A stretch of 64,000 nt of DNA from Anaeroglomus sp964630775 (GCA_964630775.1 CAZVYY010000012.1:43490-107489); one strand, 5' to 3'; counted from the first letter of the stretch, positions 8,472-17,169 are shown. Notes: generated by a model from the letters alone, not told the origin. A program made the numbers and translations.

Positions 8472-9186
8472 ATGTCTGTTCATGATAAAGTCCGTCCTGC
8501 GCGAAATTTGTGATATTTTAGAATCCGCTATTAGACATTTCCCTGGCAAAACGGGTTTCTTTTTACGAAGACTTTACTATAAATGTGTCTTGAAGCATTT
8601 AGGTCGAGGTGTGCGGATTTATCCCGGTGTCTGGTTCATTGGATCCCGTTATATATCGATAGGTGATTATTGCACGATTGCGCACAACACCATGATTCAG
8701 GCGGGTCCGCCGACGGGATTGAAATCGGAATGTTTGTACATGGAAAATCCGGATTATCGGTGGGGTCCCGGTGAGGTGGTATTGGGGCGTTATGTCTATT
8801 TGTCCGCCAACTGTTATATTTTGGGCAATGGCGGGATTTATATCGGGGACTACTCCTGCTGTGCAAGAGATACCTCAATTCTGTCCTTTTCCAACCATTA
8901 TCGAAGTTTCAAAAATCCTTCGGATCGGTCCATTTATTTCACGCACGGCAGCGGCCCTGAACACGAGTGCTATTTGTCAGGCCCGGTTGTGTTGGAAACC
9001 AATACGGGCGTTGCAAGCCATGCCGTGATTCTGCCTTGCGTAACAATACACGCGGATAGCTTTGTCGGCATAGGCGCCGTGGTTCATAAAGGTCAGTACC
9101 CAGCGAATGCATATATCAGCGGCACTCCCGGCAGGGTGATGCATTCCCGCTATGAGGAAATCGCTGCGGATGGCAATGCCCACTAA
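8464..9186 (+). CDS. Left-handed beta-helix acyltransferase (WcaF/maltose O-acetyltransferase-like)
   Basis: About 240 residues. Hexapeptide-repeat acetyltransferase, predicted to transfer an acetyl group from acetyl-CoA to a sugar hydroxyl of the repeat unit. Imperfect [LIV]-G-x4 turns occur in three blocks: IYPGVWFIGSRYISIGDYC, VVLGRYVYLSANCYILG..GIYIGDYS, and VVLETNTGVASHAVILPCVTI. The end GAVVHKGQYPANAYISGTPGR is the standard C-terminal closing of this family. The ATG at 8464 overlaps the polymerase by 8 bases; further in-frame ATGs at 8437 and 8482 are possible. The catalytic histidine is probably in SFSNHYRSF. Overlap suggests translational coupling to the polymerase gene. Confidence 0.8.
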   Translation: MIKCLFMIKSVLREICDILESAIRHFPGKTGFFLRRLYYKCVLKHLGRGVRIYPGVWFIGSRYISIGDYCTIAHNTMIQAGPPTGLKSECLYMENPDYRWGPGEVVLGRYVYLSANCYILGNGGIYIGDYSCCARDTSILSFSNHYRSFKNPSDRSIYFTHGSGPEHECYLSGPVVLETNTGVASHAVILPCVTIHADSFVGIGAVVHKGQYPANAYISGTPGRVMHSRYEEIAADGNAH

Positions 9187-9202
9187 TTGATAGGGGACAG
9201 GC

Positions 9203-10387
9203 ATGAAGATTGTTTTTTTTGATTTTATCATTCATTATGGCGGAGGTCCACAACTGGCCGCCGATACGATGTTGAGATTGTCTAAACATCACGAGATTGA
9301 AGTTATTGATCCCTATGGTCAGTGTGAGCCGTACATACAAAAACTTCAAGGCGGTGGGATTAAGGTTCATGTATTAATGCCGGAGTCACGTTTCGTCTTT
9401 CTTGGCAATTCACAAAACCCTCTAAAACGATATTGGCAGTGGTTTCGAACAGTGCCCCACTATCTTCGGCTACACCGTTGTTTACAAAAAGTGGTCCGGC
9501 AGGTCCGTCCGGATGTTATCTGGACAAATACAAAAACAGGATTTAAGTTCTTGAGTGTAGGCAGAAGTCTCAGGCATATTCCGCTGGCTATGGAAATCAT
9601 CGGCTGTCACCCGGCTTCTTATTTTAACGATTCCATCGGGCAAAAGATGAAAAAACGACTCAGTCTTGTGATGGCCATTTCCACGGAAACCAGCAGCCAG
9701 CTTAAAGCGTCGGGTTTTAATCCGGATAAAATTCATATCGTATTTGACACAATTGATTTTGATGAGACCATTCGCCGCAGCAGTCTGCCTTTAGAAGCAC
9801 CTCTGCCATGCCTCGGAAAGCATCCGGCCATTCTGGTGCCTGCAACACTAATTCCCAAAAAAGGGCAGGATACGGCCATTAAGGCCGTTGCCCGGTTAAA
9901 GCAGGCCGGACTGGATCCTGTTCTTTGGCTGGCAGGAGACGTTGTGGGTTTGGATAATTCTTATGAATTGTATTTAAAGGCTCTGGTTGATCAAATGAAG
10001 CTGAAGGATAATGTGTTTTTTTTGGGTTGGCGCCATGATGTGCCGGCTATTATCATGAATGCCGATATGGTTGTTTTACCGACGCATGAAGAGGGCTTTG
10101 GCCATGTGATTTTGGAATCCATGCTCCTGAAGCGTCCGGCCCTGGCCACACCAGTGGGAGGGATTAAGGATTCTATTTATCATGGCCTCAACGGACTGCT
10201 GTTTCCGGTGCAGGATGATGAGCGTTTGGCTGAACAGATAGTGCAGATTCAGAATGATCCGAGTTTAGCCCGTCGTATTATTGATAATGGTTTTAAAACC
10301 GTAACAGAACGATTTACTCCGCAGGCCCATACAGAGCGTTGTCTGGAATCCTTGAAAAAAATCGCTGTCGGAAAAACATACAAATAA
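9203..10387 (+). CDS. Glycosyltransferase family 4 (GT-B fold)
   Basis: 394-residue retaining glycosyltransferase, full length for GT4. The N-terminal domain starts with MKIVFFDFIIHYGGGPQLA, where the glycine loop meets the donor phosphate. The C-terminal domain contains PATLIPKKGQDTAIKAV (about 210-226) and the donor-binding EX7E signature in EEGFGHVILE (about 296-305), followed by PALATPVGGIKDSI. It is probably cytoplasmic and membrane-associated, adding one sugar to the lipid-linked repeat unit; donor and acceptor are unknown. The ribosome binding site aggggac is well placed before the ATG, one of the better ones in the locus. Confidence 0.88.
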   Translation: MKIVFFDFIIHYGGGPQLAADTMLRLSKHHEIEVIDPYGQCEPYIQKLQGGGIKVHVLMPESRFVFLGNSQNPLKRYWQWFRTVPHYLRLHRCLQKVVRQVRPDVIWTNTKTGFKFLSVGRSLRHIPLAMEIIGCHPASYFNDSIGQKMKKRLSLVMAISTETSSQLKASGFNPDKIHIVFDTIDFDETIRRSSLPLEAPLPCLGKHPAILVPATLIPKKGQDTAIKAVARLKQAGLDPVLWLAGDVVGLDNSYELYLKALVDQMKLKDNVFFLGWRHDVPAIIMNADMVVLPTHEEGFGHVILESMLLKRPALATPVGGIKDSIYHGLNGLLFPVQDDERLAEQIVQIQNDPSLARRIIDNGFKTVTERFTPQAHTERCLESLKKIAVGKTYK

Positions 10388-10471
10388 AGGCATTACCGGG
10401 TATTGAACGAGTAAATCTTTGTTCTGTGATAACTACAGGTATCGCGGACTACAATAAACAAGGTGTCCCAT

Positions 10472-11377
10472 ATGGATAATGTCCCCTTAGTCAGTGTGGT
10501 TAGTGCGTTTTATAATACCGGTCCGCTTATTCTGGATATGATTCGTTCAATCATGGCTCAGACGTGGACCGACTGGGAGCTGGTATTGATCAATGACGGC
10601 TCTACGGATGATACATTGAAGATTGCCCAGTCCGTGGATGATCCCCGCATTCGGATTTTCAGCAACGACCGTAACCGCGGCAGGGCGGTCAGTCTGAATC
10701 GAGGAACACGGGAGGCCCGCGGCAAATATATTGCTCGTATGGATTCAGATGATATTTGCAGTCCCACACGGCTGGAAAAAGAAGTCCGCCTGCTGGAAAG
10801 CAATCCTGCCCTCGATGCGGTCAGTACGGGAGTGATTTATCTGGACAAAAATGATAATCCCACCGGCGATATGCTGTGCCCGACCGAACATGAAGCAATC
10901 TGTGCTACACCCTGGCGAACCATACACATGGTGCATGGAGCCATGATGGCCAGGAAGGAATATTTTCTCAAAACCCCGTACCGTGAAGATATTCCCATGG
11001 CAATCGATTACAATATGTTTCTCAGGTCACATCAATACAGTAAATTCAGCAATGTTCCCGAACCCCTGTATTATTATCGCCTTGATAATTCGTTTAATCT
11101 CAAAAAACAGTTTACTGCTCGCAAAGTCAGTGCATCATTTCTTTATGATTATTATAAGAAGAATGGGCGGATCGTGAAAGCTCTGCAATACAGTGCCGGC
11201 CAGTATGTTAAATATGCGATAACGGTTTTATGTTTTGCAACCGGACTCAGAAAGAAATTAATGGCCTGGCGATATTTGTATTTAACCGAAGAGAAAATGG
11301 AATATTACCGCCGGGAAGTGGAGGCCATAAAAAGTGTCGCGTTGCCTCTGAAAACAAATCTCCGGGAGATATCATAA
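10472..11377 (+). CDS. Glycosyltransferase family 2 (GT-A fold)
   Basis: About 301 residues. Inverting glycosyltransferase with the usual GT2 start VPLVSVVSAFYNTGPLILDMI, the nucleotide-binding LINDGSTDDTL (about 38-48), ARMDSDDICSPTRLEKEV carrying the DxD metal-binding motif (about 90), and the acceptor-side region near MVHGAMMARKEYF. A GTG nine bases upstream is in frame, but aaggtg there serves as ribosome binding site for the ATG at 10472. The C-terminal part (about 215-300) has amphipathic and hydrophobic stretches that could touch the membrane. It lies between two GT4 genes and should add one residue of the repeat unit; specificity is unknown. Confidence 0.87.
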   Translation: MDNVPLVSVVSAFYNTGPLILDMIRSIMAQTWTDWELVLINDGSTDDTLKIAQSVDDPRIRIFSNDRNRGRAVSLNRGTREARGKYIARMDSDDICSPTRLEKEVRLLESNPALDAVSTGVIYLDKNDNPTGDMLCPTEHEAICATPWRTIHMVHGAMMARKEYFLKTPYREDIPMAIDYNMFLRSHQYSKFSNVPEPLYYYRLDNSFNLKKQFTARKVSASFLYDYYKKNGRIVKALQYSAGQYVKYAITVLCFATGLRKKLMAWRYLYLTEEKMEYYRREVEAIKSVALPLKTNLREIS

Positions 11378-11387
11378 CGTTTATACC

Positions 11388-12014
11388 ATGACCGATTTCC
11401 ATAAACCCAGACTATGTATTCTGACCACGGTGTCGATTTCAATCAAATCGTTCTGCCTGGACCAGATACGTGCACTGCAGCAGGCCGGCTTTGATGTCAC
11501 CGTGATTTGTGCCCCGGATCCCGATCTGCCCGAACTGCTTCCACAGGGTGTAGAATATCTGACGGTGGAATTTTCGCGGGTTATCAGTCCGCTCAAAGAC
11601 ATGAAAGCGATTTTGTCGTTGCTGGCGATATTCCGACGGAGGAAATTTGATATCGTCCAGTACAGTACCCCGAAGGCTTCTCTGCTGGCAGCGATCGCGG
11701 CCTGGCTGGCACGCATTCCCAATCGGCTTTATCTGCTGTGGGGTCTTTATTATGTGGGGGTTCAGGGTAAGGGGCGTGTGGTGCTGAAGTCTTTTGAAAA
11801 AATAATTTGCCGTCTGAGCACCGAGATACTGCCGATTTCAATTGAAATGGTGGATTTTGCAAAATCACAGGGACTGGTCGGCAAAACAAAATGTTCTGTA
11901 ATCCTGAATGGCAGCGCCTGTGGTGTGGATCTAAGCCTTTATAGTCCCGGCCGCTGGGCCGCGTCACGTGATGAAGTGCGAAAACAATGGGGTAATATAT
12001 GCGGATATTGCTGA
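11388..12014 (+). CDS. N-terminal half of a GT4 glycosyltransferase (truncated paralogue)
   Basis: 208 residues aligning to the first domain of the complete GT4 encoded immediately downstream. Matching landmarks are VISPLKDMKAILSL vs TIAPGSDMRIILSL, YSTPKASLLAAIAAWLA vs HTPKAGYIGMLAAALA, and ILNGSACGVDLSLYS vs ILGDGTACGVDLKRFS. The protein stops at the hinge to the second Rossmann domain, so the EX7E donor-binding motif is missing. The last codons overlap the next gene's start by 16 bases. Two tandem paralogues that lost the DNA between their middle and the second start would give this arrangement. It may be inactive, or an acceptor-binding partner as in split glycosyltransferases; I favour a truncation that is still translated. 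Confidence 0.7.
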   Translation: MTDFHKPRLCILTTVSISIKSFCLDQIRALQQAGFDVTVICAPDPDLPELLPQGVEYLTVEFSRVISPLKDMKAILSLLAIFRRRKFDIVQYSTPKASLLAAIAAWLARIPNRLYLLWGLYYVGVQGKGRVVLKSFEKIICRLSTEILPISIEMVDFAKSQGLVGKTKCSVILNGSACGVDLSLYSPGRWAASRDEVRKQWGNICGYC

Positions 12015-13162
12015 CTGCATCGATACCGGAAACGCTCAAAGTCTTCTATCTGCCTTTGATTGAACGGCTTGTTAGCGAAAATATCCGGGTCACAGTGGCC
12101 TCTGCTGAAAGGCCGGCACTGCTGGAATTTAAAGAAAAACATGGATGCCAAATCCTGCCGCTGAATTATCATCGGACGATAGCTCCGGGATCGGATATGC
12201 GAATCATATTGTCCCTGGTTAAACACTTGCGGGCCAACACGTATGATATCGTGCATGCCCATACCCCCAAGGCGGGTTATATCGGGATGCTGGCTGCGGC
12301 TTTGGCAGGCGTAAAATGTCGGGTTTATACCTGTCATGGCCTGGCTTATGAGACGGAAAAGGGGTGTAAACGTCAATTATTGAAAAGTGTGGAGCGATTG
12401 TCCTGTACGCTGGCCCACCATGTTCTTGTCGTCAGCCCCAGTCTTCAGGCGAAGATGTTGCAGGATAATCTCTGCCGGAAAAACAAGATGCAGATTCTGG
12501 GCGATGGAACCGCCTGTGGTGTGGACCTCAAACGGTTTTCGCTGACTTCGGACAATCCGGGCCGAACTGAAGCTCTCCGCCGCAGCCTGGGTTTTTCCGC
12601 TGAAAATAAAGTGATTGGCTTTATCGGACGTCTCGTACCTGATAAAGGCATCCATATTTTAGTAGAGTCTTTTTTGGCACTGTATAATCAGGATTCATCC
12701 ATTCGTCTGCTGATTATCGGGCCAATAGAACCGCATCGCGGAAGTCTGACTCCCTCCGTGCTCAAAACGATTCAAGAACACCCGGGGATTACCCGTCTTG
12801 ACTTTACCGACCAGATTGAGGCATATTATCCTCTGATGGATGTATTCGTGCTGCCAACCCGCCGGGAAGGATTTCCATATACTATCCTTGAGGCCGCAGC
12901 GATGGAGGTTCCGTCCATAGCGACCCGGGTAACCGGATGTGTGGATGCCGTGATAGATCATCAGACGGGGATATTGATTCCCCCGGAATCCTCATCCGAT
13001 TTAACTAAAGCGATTCAAAAGCTGTTGTATGATAAATCGCTCGCCCAATCCATGGGCCGACAGGCTAAAGACAGGGTAGTAAAGCAATTTTCGTCTCAGA
13101 GACTCACGGATCTGCACATGACCCTCTACCGGGAAATAGCGGCTCAAACAAATACAAACTGA
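11999..13162 (+). CDS. Glycosyltransferase family 4 (WbpH/EpsD-like)
   Basis: 387 residues, complete GT-B enzyme. The N-terminal domain runs MRILLTASIPETLKVFYLPL to about residue 175, including YDIVHAHTPKAGYIG (about 81-95). The C-terminal domain has GFIGRLVPDKGIHILVES (about 203-220), the donor-binding EX7E in REGFPYTILEAAAMEVPSI (about 287-305), and VIDHQTGILIPP. It is predicted to extend the lipid-linked oligosaccharide in the cytoplasm; sugar specificity is not readable. The ATG lies inside the end of the preceding half-transferase gene with ggggt upstream, so translation may be coupled. It is the intact sister of that gene. Confidence 0.88.
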   Translation: MRILLTASIPETLKVFYLPLIERLVSENIRVTVASAERPALLEFKEKHGCQILPLNYHRTIAPGSDMRIILSLVKHLRANTYDIVHAHTPKAGYIGMLAAALAGVKCRVYTCHGLAYETEKGCKRQLLKSVERLSCTLAHHVLVVSPSLQAKMLQDNLCRKNKMQILGDGTACGVDLKRFSLTSDNPGRTEALRRSLGFSAENKVIGFIGRLVPDKGIHILVESFLALYNQDSSIRLLIIGPIEPHRGSLTPSVLKTIQEHPGITRLDFTDQIEAYYPLMDVFVLPTRREGFPYTILEAAAMEVPSIATRVTGCVDAVIDHQTGILIPPESSSDLTKAIQKLLYDKSLAQSMGRQAKDRVVKQFSSQRLTDLHMTLYREIAAQTNTN

Positions 13163-13184
13163 AAACAGACTATCGAGATAAAAA

Positions 13185-14234
13185 ATGTCCAAACCTAAAT
13201 CCAAATTTCCCTTCTGGCTGTTTGCCGTATTACTGGTCGTAGTCTCGATGATACCCATTATCAGCAATCGCCTCTCCCCGGCCAAGGCCAGTCTGGTTGT
13301 CAAGGACAACACCGGATCCAGCAATCTCCTGTCTCAGGGACCCAATCTGGTCGCGGTATTTTCCAATGGAACAGTCGCCGCCTGGGGGTGGGCCAATCCC
13401 GCCCAGCCTCTCTGGCAGTGCTCCGCCGGTACCGACCGTCTGGTGTTGCTGAATGAAACCACCTTAGCCGGCGTGACCAAAACCGGCCGCAAGCAATTTA
13501 TCACTATCGATGCCAAACAGGATACAAAAACCTCTGAAATTCCCGTCGGCTGGGAAGACCAGTCCCTCTGGCCTATCCAGTCCCCCAATGGTGAGAAACT
13601 TGCTCTCGCCCGTGTCAATCCCGATAAGGATGGCCGTACGCTTTACGAATTCATGATGCTGGACCCGGCTCAGAAAGCCCCCGGCCTGCCGGTCTCATTG
13701 GATGTCCCGACGATGGAAAAGCGATTTGTTGACTATGCCCTGTCCAACGACCACACACTTCTTGCTGTCGGTAATAGCGCCAAACAGGGCTTTCTTGTCC
13801 TGATTGACCTGACGCAGGGCAAAGTTATTCTCGAAAAACAAGTTCCGGATACTCAGGAATTTACATCAGTTGCCTTTACGCCGGATGGGGCCGCCGCCTA
13901 CCTGACCAACCGCGACGGCTCTGTGTATCGAATCAATCCTGCCGATGGCCAGATCCAGTCGGTCTATAAGGTGCTCAAGGAAGGCCAGCGAAATCCCGTT
14001 ACCAATGAAACCTCCTCGCAGAACATCACCCTCAGCGCCGATGGCCGTTACGTTGCCGCCGTGGTAATCAACTGGGTCTATGTCTGGGAGATTCAAACCG
14101 GCAATGTCGTTTTCAAATACCGTCCCGACCATAAACTCACAGGGGCTATAGCCCTGTCGCAGGATGGTTCTCTGCTGGCCACCTCCGATATCCGTGCCAG
14201 CGGCACAATCCAAATCTGGCAGGTCAAAAAATAA
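13185..14234 (+). CDS. Membrane-anchored WD40-like beta-propeller protein
   Basis: 349 residues. An N-terminal membrane anchor or uncleaved signal (about 9-27, FWLFAVLLVVVSMIPII) is followed by an extracytoplasmic region of WD40/YVTN-like repeats. Examples are VDYALSNDHTLLAVGNS, FTSVAFTPDGAAAYLTNRDGSVYRI, ITLSADGRYVAAVVINWVYVWEI and IALSQDGSLLATSDIRASGTIQIWQV. Repeats end in a -WxV strand typical of such propellers, with perhaps six or seven blades. It starts 22 bases after the GT4 stop, in the same operon. Nothing points to catalysis; a scaffold for the polysaccharide assembly or export machinery is a guess. It is the second propeller protein in the locus but shows no clear repeat similarity to the one at 1272. 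Confidence 0.7.
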   Translation: MSKPKSKFPFWLFAVLLVVVSMIPIISNRLSPAKASLVVKDNTGSSNLLSQGPNLVAVFSNGTVAAWGWANPAQPLWQCSAGTDRLVLLNETTLAGVTKTGRKQFITIDAKQDTKTSEIPVGWEDQSLWPIQSPNGEKLALARVNPDKDGRTLYEFMMLDPAQKAPGLPVSLDVPTMEKRFVDYALSNDHTLLAVGNSAKQGFLVLIDLTQGKVILEKQVPDTQEFTSVAFTPDGAAAYLTNRDGSVYRINPADGQIQSVYKVLKEGQRNPVTNETSSQNITLSADGRYVAAVVINWVYVWEIQTGNVVFKYRPDHKLTGAIALSQDGSLLATSDIRASGTIQIWQVKK

Positions 14235-14367
14235 TCAGCATGAGATTGATTCTCCTTGTCATTGCCACGAAGGTGGAATCCATGATGCGGATGACGGCTG
14301 TTAAACAAATCTTTTTGGGCGACGAATCGACAATCGTAAATTGTAAATCTCGTCAATAACAACTTAA

Positions 14368-14438
14368 CTCTCTGCGTTCTCTGTGTGCTCTGTGGCAAAA
14401 AAAAATTCTGAATTCTCAATTCTAAGTTCTCAATTCGT
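14368..14438 (+). repeat. Dispersed leader repeats (ctgtgtgctctgtggcaaaa + attctcaattctaagttctc)
   Basis: Two short repeat types side by side: ctctgtgtgctctgtggcaaa around 14378-14400 and attctcaattctaagttctc around 14413-14435. The first recurs at 15190-15210 and, degenerately, at 17280-17310; the second recurs at 17315-17340. The pair ends just upstream of the likely start codon (14449) of the next gene. An in-frame start at 14383 would translate through the repeats and is less likely. Confidence 0.7.
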
Positions 14439-14448
14439 CAAGCGTCTT

Positions 14449-15036
14449 ATGGATTTTCTGGCGGCGCTGGCAGCGATCATCCTGCTCAGTCCGCTGATGC
14501 TGATCGTCGCTGTGCTGGTTTACCTGCGTCTGGGCAGCCCCGTCATCTTCCGCCAGCAGCGTCCCGGCCTCCATGCCCGGCCCTTTACCATGTATAAATT
14601 CCGCACCATGATATCCAAAACCCATGACGAGCAGGGGCGTATCCTGCCCGACGACAAACGCCTGACCCCCTTTGGACTGTGGCTTCGCAGCACCAGCCTC
14701 GACGAATTGCCCGAATTGTTCAATGTGCTCAAAGGCGACATGTCGCTGGTAGGTCCCCGGCCGCTGATGATCAAATATCTGGACCGTTACACGCCGCATC
14801 AGGCACGCCGCCATGAAGTCAAGCCCGGCATTACCGGCTGGGCCCAGGTCAACGGCCGCAACAATATCACCTGGGAAGAGAAATTCGACCTGGATGTCTG
14901 GTATGTCGATCACGGGTCCCTGAAACTGGATATCATCATTCTTACCCGTACCTTCTGGCAGGTTATTTCCCGCTCTGATATCGCCAAAGAAGGCCACTCC
15001 ACGGTCGATGAATTCATGGGAACTCGAAAGAATTGA
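14449..15036 (+). CDS. Undecaprenyl-phosphate sugar-1-phosphate transferase (WcaJ/PglC family)
   Basis: About 195 residues. Monotopic phosphoglycosyl transferase that moves a sugar-1-phosphate from a UDP-sugar to undecaprenyl phosphate, starting each repeat unit at the inner membrane. It begins MDFLAALAAIILLSPLMLIV, the re-entrant membrane helix, followed by SPVIFRQQRPG (about 25-35), the catalytic-region motif YKFRTM (about 42-47), and SLDELPELFNVLKGDMSLVGPRPL (catalytic D-E in DELP, about 84). The end GITGWAQVNGRN and WYVDHGSLKLDI are diagnostic. Its short length without N-terminal extra helices is PglC-like. The start at 14449 is preferred because upstream codons lie inside dispersed repeats. 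A second initiating enzyme of the WecA type lies at 20885. Confidence 0.9.
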   Translation: MDFLAALAAIILLSPLMLIVAVLVYLRLGSPVIFRQQRPGLHARPFTMYKFRTMISKTHDEQGRILPDDKRLTPFGLWLRSTSLDELPELFNVLKGDMSLVGPRPLMIKYLDRYTPHQARRHEVKPGITGWAQVNGRNNITWEEKFDLDVWYVDHGSLKLDIIILTRTFWQVISRSDIAKEGHSTVDEFMGTRKN

Positions 15037-15149
15037 AAATGGACAATTGTATACTTAACAAGTATCATTTTGCCGCGAGGATGGCCACAGAATACATTGA
15101 AACGGTACTTAGCCGTACCTCGGGCGGACAATTTCATTCAGGAACAGTA

Positions 15150-15212
15150 TAAATCCTGTTAATCCTGTCAGAAAATAAATCTCTGGGAACTCTGTGTGCT
15201 CTGTGGCAAAAT
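15150..15212 (+). repeat. Dispersed leader repeats before the decarboxylase gene
   Basis: An aatcctgttaatcctgtcag element (about 15152-15172) is followed by gaactctgtgtgctctgtgg (about 15187-15206). The latter matches the copy at 14378-14400 over about 20 bases. The element ends some 10 bases before the ATG at 15222, where a ribosome binding site would be expected and is missing. Confidence 0.7.
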
Positions 15213-15221
15213 AAATTATCG

Positions 15222-16472
15222 ATGATTGTAAACTTATCTCAAATCCAGCAAATCGAATCCGTCGCACAAAGCCCCTTCTACCTGTGCGATGATGCGGTCT
15301 TTGGCACCAATTACGAACGAATCGTGGCGGCCTTCTCCGCCCGATGGCCGCAGATGATTCTGGCCTATTCCTATAAGACCAATTACATCCCCTGGCTGTG
15401 CAGACTCATCCGCGACAAAGGCGGCTGGGCCGAGGTGGTCAGCCGTCTCGAATATGAACTGGCTCTCAAAGTCGGCCAGGACCCGGCCAAAATCATCTTC
15501 AACGGCCCTGTCAAAACCGCCGACGATATCGAACTGGCGCTGCTGAATAATTCGATAGTCAATCTCGATTCCGCTGCAGAAATCGACCATCTGCTGCGAT
15601 ACGCCCAAACATACCCCGACAGCCTTATTCCTGTGGGTCTTCGTATCAATATGGGGCTGTCCGATGCTAATGGCTGCTCGCAGATTCAAAACCAGTTGCC
15701 CGTCAGCCGCTTCGGGTTTTCTCCTGCCGGCCCCGAGATGATGCGGCTCAAGCAGCGCCTCCAGGCGATTCCCAACTGTCAGGTCGTCAGCCTCCATGGC
15801 CACACCTCGACATCTTCCCGAAGCCTTGCCTGCTATCAGACCATCACCCGCACCCTGTGCGAGATGGCCGAGTGGCATTTTCCCCAGACCGTGCAGTATA
15901 TCAATATCGGGGGCGGGATGTTTGGCGATGTCCCTCCTGAAATGGGCTTTGCGGATGTACCGACCTTCGATCAATATGCCGCTGCCGTCGGCGAGGTCCT
16001 GCAGACCAGCGACTGGGCCGCCGCCAATAAACCAACCCTTGTGGTGGAACCGGGGATTGCGATGAGTGCCAATGTCATCAGCCTCGTGACCAGAGTCATC
16101 AGCATAAAAACGATCCAGAACCGAACACTGGTCACAGTCGACGCCAGTGTGTTTCATACCAAACCCACCCAGCACAGCCGTAACCAGCCCTGGACCCTGA
16201 TACCCGCAGAGGAGTCTGCCCGCTCCTCCGGCGTGTTCAGCGTAGTGGGGGCAACCTGCATGGAAAAAGATTATCTCCTGACCGACGTCTCCGGCCCGCT
16301 GCCGCAGGTTGGCGATTATATCCGGATTGATCAGGCCGGTGCCTATACGGTGGTCATGAGCCCGCCGTTTATCAATCCCGCCCCGGCCATCGTCGCACCG
16401 CATGGCGAAAACTTCAAAATCATCCGAACCCGCCAAACCCTCGACGACATGTTTAAAAATTATAGATTTTAG
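15222..16472 (+). CDS. PLP-dependent amino-acid decarboxylase, alanine-racemase fold (DAP/ornithine decarboxylase family)
   Basis: 416 residues. Fold-type III decarboxylase; the family removes the alpha-carboxylate of diaminopimelate, ornithine, lysine or arginine derivatives. The PLP lysine is in AYSYKTNY (about residue 52). Other motifs are the H-bearing strand SLHGHTSTSSR (about 190), the phosphate-binding glycines in NIGGGMFGD (about 226-234), an E-P-G in VVEPGIAMSANV (about 276), the active-site cysteine of the second subunit in GATCMEKDYLL (about 345), and QAGAYTVVM near the C-terminus. The set is complete, so activity is expected. It does not sit with lysine or arginine genes but opens a cassette with acyltransferases and acyl-CoA enzymes, so it may make an amine or amino-acid decoration for the polymer. 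Substrate is unknown. Confidence 0.82.
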   Translation: MIVNLSQIQQIESVAQSPFYLCDDAVFGTNYERIVAAFSARWPQMILAYSYKTNYIPWLCRLIRDKGGWAEVVSRLEYELALKVGQDPAKIIFNGPVKTADDIELALLNNSIVNLDSAAEIDHLLRYAQTYPDSLIPVGLRINMGLSDANGCSQIQNQLPVSRFGFSPAGPEMMRLKQRLQAIPNCQVVSLHGHTSTSSRSLACYQTITRTLCEMAEWHFPQTVQYINIGGGMFGDVPPEMGFADVPTFDQYAAAVGEVLQTSDWAAANKPTLVVEPGIAMSANVISLVTRVISIKTIQNRTLVTVDASVFHTKPTQHSRNQPWTLIPAEESARSSGVFSVVGATCMEKDYLLTDVSGPLPQVGDYIRIDQAGAYTVVMSPPFINPAPAIVAPHGENFKIIRTRQTLDDMFKNYRF

Positions 16473-16559
16473 AAACAGAAACAAATCTTTTAAGTCGAGT
16501 GTGTATTTGCTTGGAGATGGAATTAATTCGTGAAATCTGTATAATCTGTGGTTTCTAAT

Positions 16560-17111
16560 ATGGCTCGAATCATTTCCGACAATATCGTTCTGCGTCCGCT
16601 TGAATCGCACGACCTCGAAAATCGTGTCGCCTGGTTCAATGACCCCCAGGTCCGCCAGACCCTGGTGGTCACTGAGCAGTTCGAAATCGAAAAAACCCGT
16701 CGCTGGTTTGAGCGGCTGCAATCGGACCGTTCGCGTGTGGAATTCGCCATCGACACTCCTGAGGGGGGCACGATCGGTGTCACCGGTCTGGTCGGCATCG
16801 AAAAAGAACACGCCGTGGCCGAATGTTATTGTATTATCGGCAACAAAGACTACTGGGGCAAAAAACTCGGCACCGAAATCCATTCGGTTCTGATTCAATG
16901 GGCCTTTGAGGTTTTGGGATTGGTCAAAATTCGCGCCGACATCCGCACCAACAATCCGGCCATCTTCCGTGTAGTCGAAAAGCTCGGCTTCAAAATCGAA
17001 GGTACCCTGCGTCAGGAAAAAGTCGTCTCCGGCCAGCGAATTGATTTATATCGCATCGGTCTGCTGCGAAGCGAATTTACCCCTATCCACAAACGCTTTG
17101 AGATTCAATAG
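16560..17111 (+). CDS. GNAT-family N-acyltransferase (RimJ/RimL-like)
   Basis: About 183 residues. GNAT transferase using an acyl-CoA. It begins with the RimJ/RimL-type IVLRPLESHDLENRVAWFNDP (first beta strand and helix), then an IGVTGLVGIE strand and AECYCIIGNKDYWGKKLGTE (motif A, acyl-CoA pyrophosphate loop, about 86-106), and ends NNPAIFRVVEKLGFKIEGTL, the usual motif B. Many members acylate amino groups of sugar nucleotides (PseH-like) or protein N-termini. Its position in a polysaccharide locus beside 3-hydroxyacyl-CoA enzymes favours an amino-sugar or amine substrate; this is inference. The ATG at 16560 directly follows a repeat-like ataatctgtggtttctaat stretch; an in-frame GTG at 16548 lies inside it. 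Confidence 0.8.
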   Translation: MARIISDNIVLRPLESHDLENRVAWFNDPQVRQTLVVTEQFEIEKTRRWFERLQSDRSRVEFAIDTPEGGTIGVTGLVGIEKEHAVAECYCIIGNKDYWGKKLGTEIHSVLIQWAFEVLGLVKIRADIRTNNPAIFRVVEKLGFKIEGTLRQEKVVSGQRIDLYRIGLLRSEFTPIHKRFEIQ

Positions 17112-17119
17112 GATCAATT

Positions 17120-17146
17120 GTCATTCCCGCGGAAGCGGGAATCCGG
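17120..17146. repeat. REP-like palindrome, copy 2
   Basis: gtcattcccgcggaagcggg followed by aatccgg, matching the copies at 966 and 18718 with few changes. It sits 9 bases after the GNAT stop codon. Confidence 0.75.
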
Positions 17147-17169
17147 TTGCTCTATGAACAGAATACTGC

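Noticed and set aside
15234..16898. Very long open frame (554 codons) on the minus strand
   Set aside because: It lies opposite the decarboxylase and GNAT genes, which have complete motifs; the opposite frame has no recognisable motif and is a by-product of the high-GC codon pattern.
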